Source of the DNA: Apricaphanius iberus
Lineage: Eukaryota > Chordata > Actinopteri > Cyprinodontiformes > Aphaniidae
NCBI GenBank assembly: GCA_028564705.1
Contig: JAPXFQ010002722.1
Location: 1,488,001 to 1,552,000 of the forward strand
DNA length: 64,000 bases
Reading direction: 5' to 3'
The translations under genes were made by a program, and so were the position numbers. Below, one piece after another: positions 25,140 through 36,325 of this stretch. Within the stretch, counting starts at the first letter, position 1. Each line of letters begins with the position of its first letter. The notes beneath the pieces were generated by a model that searched no databases, had not been told where the DNA came from, and worked only from the letters and a program-made list of their open reading frames with translations.

Positions 25140-27550
25140 CTAGATTTCGGTTGTATGACCTTTATTGATTATACTATTCAGTAGATGTTTTTACCTCTTT
25201 TGTTTTATGTATATTCTATTTTTATTATTGTGAAGCACTTTGTGGTTTTATCCAGTGAAGAGTGCTGCATAAATACAATTTACTTAACTGTAGGTTCAAC
25301 CAATAAGGAATCAAACTTGCTTTCACATAATTATGTCCAACACCATGGTAACATTTTCTTGTTTTAATATTTCAATACTTGATTGTATAATGTATCCAAG
25401 TTTTGCATTACCTCAACAAAAAGGCTAGCAGTCTGTGTCAGCACATAGAAATAACCTTTCAGCGTCTGACGTAGCTTGTTGCAGAATAAGTTAATTGCAT
25501 TAGGAAGGATGTTATACCACAGCTACCTTTCATAACAGGACAACCTAACAGTAAAAGAATCACAGACTCATCAATAAGCAGTCAATACAGGCTCACTGAC
25601 CTCTCACCGGATTGGATAGTATTGATTTAACCTGTAACTGAGAAGCAAAACTTGCTTTTATAATCATTTTTTAGATTAGCATGTATTAAAAACAAGTTCT
25701 TAGGTTCTGCTCATGATTGTTTTGTTACATTGCAACCACAAATCTCAGTGTGTCTGTGTGTGTGTGTGGGGGGGGGGGGTGTTATGTGGTAGGCCAACAT
25801 TTTCTAGTGTATAGCACATTTATAGTAAAGTTGTATAAAATTATAAAGTAGTTACAAAGTTAGTGGATAACAAAATAATAGCTAATAACCAAACACTGGT
25901 TTATATATAATTACGTTTTAAAGTCTAGTTTCCATAAGAAAAGACAAGAGTCTGTCATAGGCAATATCTTTGACTTTGTTCCTAACGGATTTTTCTTGGT
26001 TCTCTATGATAAACTACATTGATCTTTCAGCACAAGCTTCATTTTTGCTGACCGCAATCCCCTGGAATGAATGATTATGTTTGCTAGACTGGAACCTTGA
26101 CCTTTTCAAAGGAGCCATTACATTAAACAAATCCCTTGAGAGCATTCAAAACTGGAAAACATTAAAGTAGGTTATGAGAGTTTATTTTCTACACTGTGAC
26201 TTTATTGGTCCGCATCAGCAGTAATAAATGCTGAAATATCAGCATCAATTGGCTTTTCAGAGGAAAAAAAAGATTTTCTGTCAAAGGAGGATCCTGTCCT
26301 GATCAGCCCTGCTTACATCAGACCTGGTTTTCCACAAATTATATTATTTCATTAGCTTTGGAGAAGTGGCTCAAGCACTTCCAACTATTTTCAATATAGT
26401 CCCCTCAAAAGCACTAATCAATGTGTTATTAATTGACAGGAATATATTTAACACCACCATCATAGACTGACCATTAACCAGGATAATCTGTCATTTAGAA
26501 GTGAAAGCAAATCTGAGATATGCATGAAATATATAAACCTAAAAATGTTTAAACATATTTTAGCAAAGGAAAACTAAGTTCCACAACAGAGCAGTTATAC
26601 TTTTTTTAATATGCCACACTGAGTAATTAGAGATGAAACAACAGCTCTCTGTGTAGTCTCTTTTTCCCAATTCTACCCTTAAAATTGCCTTACTCACAAA
26701 GAGAACAGCTTAAAAGTGTTCTTCGGTGTGCTTTGTACTGCCTCCAACCCCTTAAATTTGGACTAATTGTATCCAGACTGCTTCCACCAGTTGGCGTTGA
26801 AAGAGCAAAACATTTGCAGGTTTGATTTATTTTGTCATAGATATGAAAAATTCTGCCTCATTATATATAGCTTAACTAGACACAGTTACTTAATCAGTTT
26901 AACTATATAATACCAGCAGCTGAATACATAGCCGAGTTTTGAGCAGCCCTTACTATGATAACAGTGGAAATGTTCAATGGCTGACGGTTTGGCAAACTTT
27001 TTTCAGTAATTTAGGAAACACTGCACCCTACTGGGCTTTAAATAGTACTGTTAAAACCTTGATGCATAGGAAGAATACAGTAAATAACTGAAATCAAAAT
27101 GTTAGAAGGTATCATAACAATTTTGTAAAGTAATCCCTAAAAGCTATTAACACTGGTATAAGTCACAAACAACCACACAACAATGTTGTTCCATAAAGCC
27201 TCCAAAAATCCTGACTGAAGAAAATAGACATGATAAGGAAAAGTCTGGTAAGTCTTCTCTGAGGTCAGTTTGTGGAGAAAACAAATCCAGGCAAAAATGT
27301 AGATATCCTTATGAATTCTCCAGCTTTTCCATAGAAGAAATAGAATGCCCCACCACAACCATCACCACCATTGCCGAGGCTTTTTAAAGATTTAATCAAT
27401 GATACTTCTCTTATTGTATTGCAATGTTGGTACAGAAGGATGAATTCTGTCCATCACTCATATGTGATTACACCATTGTGACATTTAATGATAAAAAAAA
27501 ATCATAATTATCATTTGGTATTTCCTGAGAAAATGCCTATCTCCGATCGT
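25140..27550. other. Unannotated intergenic DNA
   Basis: Holds a TG repeat with a G-run at about 25748-25780 and otherwise AT-rich DNA. The patch 26020-26340 looks single-copy; no frame or RNA is recognised. Confidence 0.4.
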
Positions 27551-27552
27551 CA

Positions 27553-28029
27553 GTGAGTGAGAGATGGGATACCCCAGACAGATCATCACACAAAACAACC
27601 AACCATTCACACATAATAATATCCAAGAGCAGCTTAGATGGGCCAATTACAGATCTTTGTGGGACTGGGGATGATAGTGGAATGTTTCCACAGAAAAAGG
27701 ACAGTGTCATTGTTACTGTAGAACTGGAGCAGGTGCTAGAATACATCCCGAAATCTGGTGGTCTGCATTACATCTGTGAAGTGACATGGGAAAAAACATT
27801 GAAGATATGTTCAATATTTAGTGTTATAGTAGGAGAGAGAGTTGAGATCCTTTGGGAGATTTATAGAGCTGCTGCCAATTATGTGTACAGAGTCACCAGT
27901 AGTAAAAATTTGCTGCAGCCTCTTCAGGCCTCTCCAAGATTAATGGAGGTCCTCTTGCATACATTTCGTCTCCACTTTATCTTTGTACTTCAGCTCTGCA
28001 AACATGATGGTATTCTTGACTTAATTTGA
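27553..28029 (+). other. Unassigned 158-codon open frame
   Basis: One of the longer frames outside the transposon and 3' UTR regions. The product has no signal peptide, membrane segment or motif I recognise. No splice sites or promoter context support it, and flanking DNA is ordinary AT-rich intergenic sequence. It may be a relic of an unidentified retrotransposon or pure chance. Listed so that it can be checked. Confidence 0.2.
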
Positions 28030-28570
28030 CCTTCTTCTGCTATATCTTCATCCCTGCAAGGAAGATCATTTTCTTTTTATTATTAATTGCCTTCAGTTCC
28101 TCGCTGATCGAGGGTCTATTTTTGAGAAAGATTGTCCCTCATACCCACAGTTAATGCTCATTTTTAGATGCAGAGACACTAAAGCCTAGGGAGAGTGGTG
28201 GAGAGATTGTAATGATAGAAAAAAGAGGAAATAATCAGAAAAACATGTTAATCATAAATACTATAAAAGTTTCCATATTTCTCAGTTTATTGCTACAAAT
28301 TTTTTCACATCGTGGAGCCCTACTTCCAGTCAATGTTCAGTTAATATGGTTGGATATAATACTGTGGAAACAGATAGCTTATTTTAAAATGCTGGACAAC
28401 TGTCAAGCCTTCCATGATTTTGTGGGTCATAGCATGGTCATATCTGTATTAAAATCCTTTTCTTAAAAATCAGTCATAAGTTGGACTCATCTCTAATAAA
28501 TCCAAACACGACCATAACCATTACGGACCTTTTTTTTTCATAAAAAAGTGGAAAGAATTGCTAGGGACAC
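28030..28570. other. Unannotated intergenic DNA
   Basis: No gene or repeat recognised. Confidence 0.4.
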
Positions 28571-28574
28571 TTTA

Positions 28575-29190
28575 GGCGCTCAGGGGATCCATTTGTTGGC
28601 CTCAGGATTGGGTGTCTGATTTTTGCAGATCGTTTGGTTCTGTTGGCTTCATCAGATTGTGATTGCAGCCGGGAGGAAAATCAATACCCCCAAATCCGAG
28701 ACCACAGTCTTGAGCTGGAAAAGGATTGAGTGCCTTTTCTGGGCCTGAGATGAGAGCCTGACACAAGTTGAGGAGTTTTACGAGTTCACGAATGAGGGAA
28801 AAATGGAGAGAAGAGCGATAGGCAGATTGATGCTGCATCTACAGTGATGCAGGTGCTGGATCAGTCTGTTGTGGTGATAAAAGAGCTGAGCCAAAAGGCA
28901 AGGCTCCCCTAACCCGACATCATGGATACAGTCGGCCAAAAATTGTTTTACTCTGTAAAGTGTCTGGGCTCTTCCTTGGGAATAGGGTGAGAAACTCTGT
29001 CATCCAGTAACGGCTCAGAGTACAGTTTGTGCGACTTCATGAATCACATAATGCCAGCTGAGGTACCTCAGGCTTTTAGCTAGGATGTCTCTTGGGTGCC
29101 TCTCTGTTGAGGTGTTCCTGGCACGCGCTACCATGAGTAGATCCAGAGAGAGACCAAAAACATGCTGGAAAAACTATGCTTCTTTTAATA
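28575..29190 (+). pseudogene. LINE reverse-transcriptase 3' fragment
   Basis: Broken + strand frames recover the end of a teleost LINE protein. A degraded FADD box appears as FADR (TTTGCAGATCGT near 28622). It is followed by a SLLW/AKRQG-like block, a GLRSSLGNRVR-like block (28968-29000), and a terminal LGCLSVEVFLAR segment near 29093-29125. The order matches the FADD-to-C-terminus region of a family different from the L2 and RTE copies nearby. Heavily mutated; exact clade uncertain (RTE- or Rex-type). Confidence 0.65.
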
Positions 29191-29790
29191 AACCATGATC
29201 ATTACCAAAAAAAAAGAACTTGCTGGCTAAACATAATAAAATTATGGCAATCATTTCCACCCAACTGATTTGGGTCGATTTAGAAATACAGAATTTTGTT
29301 GAGTGAACTAAATGTAAACATGTTGGGTCAACTACGTTTGGGTTGCTATAAGGTTCAAAATAAAAAGCAGGGGCTGGGACTCAAACTCAGAAAAACAGCT
29401 TCAGATTTCTGAGCACCTGCACTTACCCCTTTGCTACACAATAATTCAGAAAGCTTGTATGTAATAACAAATATAACTTCATTTCCAGTGTTAACTAAAC
29501 ATGATTATGTTTTAATAATACAATTGTCATTTTTTTCATGAAAAAAGGGAATTTGTGGGTCTTTATAATATTATAATCATTTTTAGTTAGCAATGTAAAT
29601 GAAGTTATATCTATTATTGTATATATGTGTTTTTATGTGTTTTTATTTATGGTTACTGTGGGTTTCATGTCTTGAAGTTATGGACACGAAAACAAGAAAA
29701 CAAAAGAAGAAAGAAAGAAGATGAAGAGAAACAGGACAGGTAAGAGTGTGAACTGATGATACAAGGTACGTAATGATTGATGGCTGGTGT
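29190..29790. other. Unannotated intergenic DNA
   Basis: AT-rich, with a purine-rich patch (29690-29740) just before the GC-rich block. Nothing identified. Confidence 0.4.
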
Positions 29791-31200
29791 AAGGAGCCCT
29801 CAATCCATCCCACAGGAATCGACGCATACATGAAGGGGGTAGGAGATGTATATGTCCAGTGTCCCCCAGAGTCCAAGAGCCACAGGCGAACCTACGCAGG
29901 GCCTCCCCTAAGAGAGGAACAAATGGAAGCCTCAGGGGAACACCTAGCAGCTAAGATGCATTGGTCCGGGACATCGCAAGGGCTCGGCCGGTAAACGGCT
30001 ATGCCAAAGAAGGTCCGGCCCAGGACCTGGAGGCCACGGGGGTCAGCGGTGCCCTGCCCCCCAGCAGGGCCCAAACACTTGTCGGCCACCAATTGTACCC
30101 CGCCGGACGACACACGCCACCGCCGCCCCGGGCCAATCTACACCGCCGACAACCCCGCTCCCCCTCTCTCAACACGCCAAGGAGCGACAGAAGTAGCCAC
30201 AGCGGATGTACCCTCTCTCCAGCCTACGCCCAGCCCACACCTGGTCATCTAGATGTATGAGCTCCTGAGTCCAGACCCCGCAACCCAGAGCGCCAAGACC
30301 AGGGAACCAACCAAGGCCGGACAAACCCCCAATTGAACTGACCAGGCAGCAGGCCCGGGCGACAGATCCGACCCCCGCCGGTCAACTGAACGGCACCAAC
30401 TACTATTCAAAACTGGTACCTCCATAAGAGGTGCCCAAACCAACCCAAGGAGGACATCGCCCTGACACATCAGCCCCCCGACACACCGGTCCACCAAGGA
30501 CCAGCCAGGCACGCACCATGGCCGAAGTGCAGTGAATCCGGGCCCCCAGCCCCGCACATTGAGAGCCATCAATGCACCAGCGGGCAGAGGCCTCAGTCAC
30601 CGGCAGGGAGTGACGGAGTGGCAAAAAGGTCCACACTGCATGTGGGGCCGGAGATGCGCCAGGCAGGAAGGCAGCTGAAGGCCCAACCTGACAAGTAAAC
30701 AGAGAGACACAGACACAATCACACGTACCCGCCCTCTTATGAACACACATTCTCACCAACACATCAGGACACCCAAAAAATAGATGCTATACACTGATTC
30801 TAACACCCGTACATACTCTATACTCCCAGGCCCAGGCCCCTATAGAGCCACCTGTCTCTCCACCTGGGAGACGAACCCCCCTGCCCACTAGGATGGGGAC
30901 AAGTAGACCGCCAAAGGCCCCACCATGGCAAGAGAAGCCCACCAGCCCAGGTCCCCGACCACACGGCCTGCTATACCTCCAGCCCCTTATAGTCGAATGA
31001 ACAGGGGCGTGGAAAGACCCCTAGCCTCTCTCCTCCCGCTCAAATCTGGTACTGTTGCATTTTGTTCTAATGTGCACTTAAAACACAGGGGTGGGGCATA
31101 GGACACTGCTGACAGGCACCCCCATCACCCCACCGGCCGGGGCTGGGCCTGGGGTGTCTAGATGCTGTTAAGCATGGGGCACCAGCACCAAACGCAAGGC
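29790..31200. other. GC-rich block of unknown origin
   Basis: About 1.4 kb that is sharply GC-richer than both flanks, very C-rich on the + strand and with many CCCC and CCGG motifs. It has several overlapping frames (30249-30572 -, 30403-30762 -, 29961-30260 +) but no recognisable domain, and frames occur on both strands as expected for GC-rich DNA. The edges are abrupt. It could be part of a dispersed element, such as a retrotransposon 5' UTR, or an unrelated GC-rich insertion; it ends about 1.2 kb before the ube2q2 start codon. Confidence 0.4.
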
Positions 31201-31850
31201 TCTTTAAAGGGCTCTGCATCTGGAGCCAAAAAGCTCAAGTTCAAGTGAGGATCATTTGTCAGAATAAAAGTTCCGTCTGAAATAACTTTTAAGCAGGTAT
31301 TATGCTTGTTTTTAAGGAACCCCACATTTAGTACTTTTTGAAATTTTGTGTGATTTATCTATAGCCTATTGTGGGGGGTTTTTTTTTTGGCTGCAAGCGG
31401 AAAATCATCATAACTAACAACAATAAAGTCCGGAAAGCAATGTGTGAAATTAATCCAAAGAATATGTTTCACTTAGCAACTTAACTGAAATAAACTTTTC
31501 AGAAATTATTGAATGGGTCTGTATGTCAAATATTATGTATAAATCTACATCGGAGATATTTTTCAAATTAAATTGCTTTAATAAGCTGAATAAACTGTTA
31601 ATTATGCTAAGTTGTTGAGATGCATCCGTATAGTGTATTTGTCATATTATTGGTGGGCGGCGGCAAAAGATAATGAGCAAAAAAATAAAAAAATAATAAA
31701 AATATTCCCACACAACTTCATATTCTTTAAAAACGTTAACTAATGTTAAATGATGCTCTGTCATGAACTTTAATTTTCCTACAGTTTAATAAATTGTGAA
31801 CGTGCAGAATTGTGGGATTGTGCAGGAACGGGGAGCTTGCCTAACGCCAT
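31200..31850. other. Unannotated DNA upstream of ube2q2
   Basis: Returns to AT-rich composition between the GC-rich block and the presumed promoter. Nothing recognised. Confidence 0.4.
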
Positions 31851-32360
31851 CTTTAAACCCCAGTAGAGGCCAGCTACAGTTGGACGGGGATAAAAAAAAA
31901 AAAAACACCCACTGTTCTTATTGAGTCAGATTGTGAAGAAAGTCTCGTTGTTTCCTAGTCCAGACAATTTTAAAGAACTGTCCGACGGGATTGTAGGAAG
32001 ACGGTCACAGGACAGCGAAAGAGCTTAAAATGCTGTTAACATAGCCAGAGACCAACAATAGACGGAAAGACAACAACAACGCTAGCAGTTTGCTAACCAC
32101 TGCGCTGGTTTCAAACGCTAACTAGAGGCTAACCAGTGCTAGCTATTTCATTAGCAAATTTGTCCGACTACGCTGCCATTTACATGGACAGAGACTGTTT
32201 CTGAAAGTGGATATCCCGACATACCTACCGATTGAGTCATTCGCTATTTGGTTCATTTACGACCTATTTTTGCTTACGTTTCTGCTGTAGCGCCAGCTAG
32301 CTAAAAGCTAAGTCTTGACTTCTCGCCCTCCCCAGCGGCCCAGCCGGAGATGTGTGGAAG
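31850..32360 (+). promoter_or_regulatory. ube2q2: Probable ube2q2 promoter and 5' UTR
   Basis: This non-repetitive stretch immediately precedes the start codon. It has more CpG dinucleotides than the AT-rich DNA around it, and no obvious TATA box at a sensible distance. Its 3' end must be 5' UTR because it runs into the initiator ATG without a visible acceptor site. The transcription start cannot be placed from sequence alone, and a non-coding first exon further upstream is not excluded. Confidence 0.5.
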
Positions 32361-32379
32361 ATGTCGGTGTCGGGGCTGA
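32350..32379 (+). other. Upstream ORF overlapping the ube2q2 start codon
   Basis: An ATG at 32350, 11 nt before the main ATG and out of frame with it, opens a nine-codon frame (MCGRCRCRG) that ends at TGA 32377-32379, inside the main coding sequence. Its -3 base is G and the main ATG has A at -3, so both have a favourable purine. If the transcript includes this region, scanning ribosomes would meet the uORF first, which could lower translation of the E2. Whether it is translated is inference. Confidence 0.6.
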
Positions 32380-32519
32380 AGGCCGAGCTGAAGTTTTTGG
32401 AGTCCATTTTTGATCCAAACCACGAACGATTCAGGATAATTGATTGGAAGCCCGACGAACTGAGTTGCCAGTTTAATGTGACTGGGGAAAAGTTGCTAAT
32501 TATCCACTGTAACATTACG
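32361..32519 (+). CDS. ube2q2: ube2q2 coding exon 1 (residues 1-53)
   Basis: Starts at the ATG of [10 protein letters not shown] and ends at CNIT before donor GTAAGT (32520), phase 0. It encodes the start of the RWD-like region. GTG 32352 and TGG 32355 lie in frame just upstream, but ATG 32361 matches the conserved family start. Confidence 0.95.
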
Positions 32520-35500
32520 GTAAGTAATCCAAAACTCGTGTGTTGTATAGGGGTTTAGCTAGTAATACACTTCCCTTGTTGGTAGTTAGCGACTAAACGT
32601 AATGTTGTTAACCTCCTTAATGAAGTAGCAGGCTGCATCTAGAAACACAAGATCACATTGTATGTTAGTTTTTTATTAACCAGTGTAGAAGTGAGTAATA
32701 TATGGTCTTAAAGGCGTTGTGTGAAATAGGAGATTCCGTCTTCAGCTTTCTGGAAACGATCCTAGCATCCGGCTAACGATGCATTGAGCATTCGAGGGTC
32801 GTCTTAGCTACCAGTATTACTGCTCTTTATATGTTATATCTATGCATAATCCTGCTAGAAAATGTTTATAAAACGCATTTATGTAGGTGTCTTGAATCTG
32901 TCGTGTAACTCTTTTTTTTCTTCCTTTTTTTTCTTTTTTTTTTTTTTTTTCTTCCAGGAATCATATCCATCTACGCCACCAATATGGTTTGTGGACTCTG
33001 ATGACCCGAGCTTGGCTCAGGTTTTGGAGAGGCTGGAAGATGTCAGAAAGGGAAGCACCCTGGTAGGTTATACTTACCTGCTTATTATAACATGTTTCGC
33101 CGTTCTCTTGAGAAAAGTCAATATTTCACTGTTGTGTGTCACAATGAGGGCTGGAGAAAAAAAAGCTGCCATCCCAAATGTTGACAGTTATGTTATTGAA
33201 CATAATTTTGATGAAACTGGTTGGGTAGATAATGATGATTAGCTTTGAGTTTATTAGAATTACTATATGTTTAAAGATCAATGTGAGGTTAAAATGAACA
33301 AATAATCTATCTCGTGTCAATATGTTTTCATGGTATTCCTGAAGTGTGTGACATGTGTGTGAATTCAGACTACACTTTGCACTTTGACTTCTCTCAGCTG
33401 CTGCACTGAGCAAGTATTGACACTACTGCTTTTCAGCAGGAGAAATGTCTGGCAGGCTTCATTACAGGTCAAAAAGACTATTAACATATAAAAGGCCGAT
33501 GTTGTGACTAAATGTGTCGATACAGGTGCTGATTACCTGCCTCTCTCATTCACCACTTTGAGCATTTGTAGCTCTTCTCCATTTCCTGTAGCCATTAGTC
33601 GGTGAAGTGGAGCGGTCTACCTTGGGCGTCTTCATACCATTGAGTCTCTTCTCAAACACGTTGTTAGTTAATGGTTATATTCTATAATCTACTCGACCTA
33701 CTAGAATGAAAGGCTAGGTATGCCTGCAACATACGATTAGTTGCTTAAAAGTGAACTGATCTATTAGAAGCATAACAAATTAACATTAAAATCTAAATCA
33801 GAACATCACAACATATTCCCACCTCAGATATCCTACAGCTGTTGAAATATCAAATAATAAAGAATAAAAAATAGTTTTAAATGGCTTGGCTTTATCAATG
33901 TTCTTTAAGGGCAAATTTGGCATAAATCAACATAAAAACGAGTAGTCTAATAGGCCTAAACACATTCTCCACCGTCATGCATAATAATAATACTGGACAA
34001 AATACATGACAACGTAATCATAGCTTAGCTTGCAAGTGTAACTGCTAAAATAAACTGCAACAGCTTCTGTACTGTCGATCAATGTAGTTAACGCACGTTG
34101 CTCGCTGTTTGTCTCTGCCATTGTGAAATTGCAACAAAAAAAATGCATTAACCTGATTTCCACTCTGATCTTTAACCACGAGCTTGTAGAGGCAGCTCCC
34201 TGTTTAATCCTTACATATGTATGATTCAACTAAAGGGATATGAGGGCGCAAGCACAAATAAAAAATAAACTGCAACTTCGCCCAATGTGACTCAAAGACA
34301 TCCATGATTCAGTAAGTGAAGGCTATTATTTAAAGATCTTAATTTTGCACTGTCGTGGGAAAGCAACAGTCTTAGGATTGAAGTAAAAAAAAAGAACAAC
34401 AAAAAAAAGAACAAAGAAACGCAATCACCTCTGTAATTTCAAACCAAAGATGTCTGCGCAGGAACTGTAAAAATAGTTGGATTACAAACAAGAGGAATTT
34501 AAATCCATCAGTTGCAGTAAAAAGGCTACTTGGAACACAATTCTCCACATTGCTTCAGGAATAAAAACTGTAACTCTAAAAACATTCTCACAATACAGCA
34601 GTCATTCTAATGCATCTACCTTAGCCATGGGTGAAGTTATTAATACTACTGCGAGAGTGAGTAATACATATAATTTCTTCTTCTTTATAATTTGTGTGTA
34701 TGGTTGTGGGATTTGTTCATCAGTTTTTGTTTTTTTTCAATATATAAAAATCAAAATACTTTATTCATCCTAGAAGGAAATTGGGTGTTGCTGTAACTCA
34801 CACTATTCAAGTTTCTTGAAGGAGTTGTTGTAAACTGAATTAATAACATACCATAGTAGCCATAAATATGTTTTTGTTTTTTATTGTTCTATTGCCAGAT
34901 TGAGCTGCTGTAGATGTATGTCAGATAGAGGAAGTTTGCCTTTTGTGAGTAGATGAGATCAGTTTTTTCTCTCTCTACACAGATGTCTTGGTTTTGCCGT
35001 TTCGTTGGTGCACTATTTTGTGAAGACATTCTAGCTGGTTGCTGGCTAACTATTTGAAGTTAACACTGCGCATAAAATGCTCTCTAAAGACACCCAGTAT
35101 CACTTCATTGACCTTGCTCAGTGGGAGTCTTTCCTAACAATTAAATTAAAATTTATTTTTTCAATTTATTTTAATAGTAAAAGTAAAATAAATATTAAAC
35201 TTTTGAGCGGAAACTTTAAAAAAAATACTCCTAATGATTTTTTAGTCATAATACTGTTCATGTGTTTTTAAAATGACAATTGCGTAAGGTTCAAATAACA
35301 GGATACATGTTTATGTTGATTCATGCGTAAAAGCAATTGCGAGTTTTTAGCTCATTGCAGAAGTAATTTTTTACATTATTCTACAGCATCAAGTAATCTT
35401 TTGTCAGAGCTGCATGTGTGACGCAGAAAAAAAAATGCTGAGATCCAGGTTAAATTCTGGCTGCTGTTCTTTGAACCTTCAACAGCTGGATCGACGTACC

Positions 35501-36289
35501 AAACTTATTTTAAACCAACTGTGGGATGTTTCTCATCGACTCTGACAGCAGACAGTTAGTCATTTTCTTTATTCCTATGTGGATAGCATCAAGTTGATCA
35601 GACTACTGATTTGTGATGAGGGAATCATCAGGATTGTGCACTTTCTAAAGAAATTGAATCAAACATCCCCCCTTAAAAGCAAGCTCATAAAAATCCAAAG
35701 AGTGCTTGAGGATATTTTGACGTGATGCATCTCAGTGTGGTGCTGAAGCTGCCATATGGCAGACAAGAAGGCCTGGAAGAGGATATCGAGGGGGGAACTG
35801 AAATGTTATTAGAGTGCACTGAAAATAAAACATTCATAATTAAAACAGCAAGTTAACAGGTTGTGGCCAAAAGCTGTTGAGCAGTCTGCTGATTCAACTT
35901 TTGATGCTGCAGTCCCTTTTGCTTGTTCTCAGCAATTCGAAAAGTTCATTGCTAGGTTGCGGCGGGTTTCGGACAATATGCCCTGTTCCTGCAATGGCAC
36001 TGAAACATCCTGAACAGTCAGAACTAAACTGTTTGTCTAGTATATTATCACTTTGTCAGTATTTATTTTTTGTTTGTTTTTTCTTCTCTCTAGCTTTTGC
36101 AGCAGTTAAAAAAACTCATCTGTGACCTTTGTCGGTTGTACAACCTTCCTCAACATCCTGATGTGGAGATGCTAGACCAGCCTCTTCCTGCTGGACCTGT
36201 GGGACAAGACCGAAAGGTATCTGTCCCCTGTTCATGCTGGTGAAACTATTGATTATGTTTAATTCATGGGAATTTCTTAATTCACATCC

Positions 36290-36325
<36 letters not shown>

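Noticed and set aside
30249..30762. Overlapping 107- and 119-codon frames on the minus strand
   Set aside because: They sit in a GC-rich block where stop codons are rare, overlap in different frames, and contain no recognisable motif.
32862..33242. 126-codon + strand frame around ube2q2 exon 2
   Set aside because: Only the middle (32958-33062) is real exon; the remainder is intron read-through on both sides, including a T-run giving poly-Phe.
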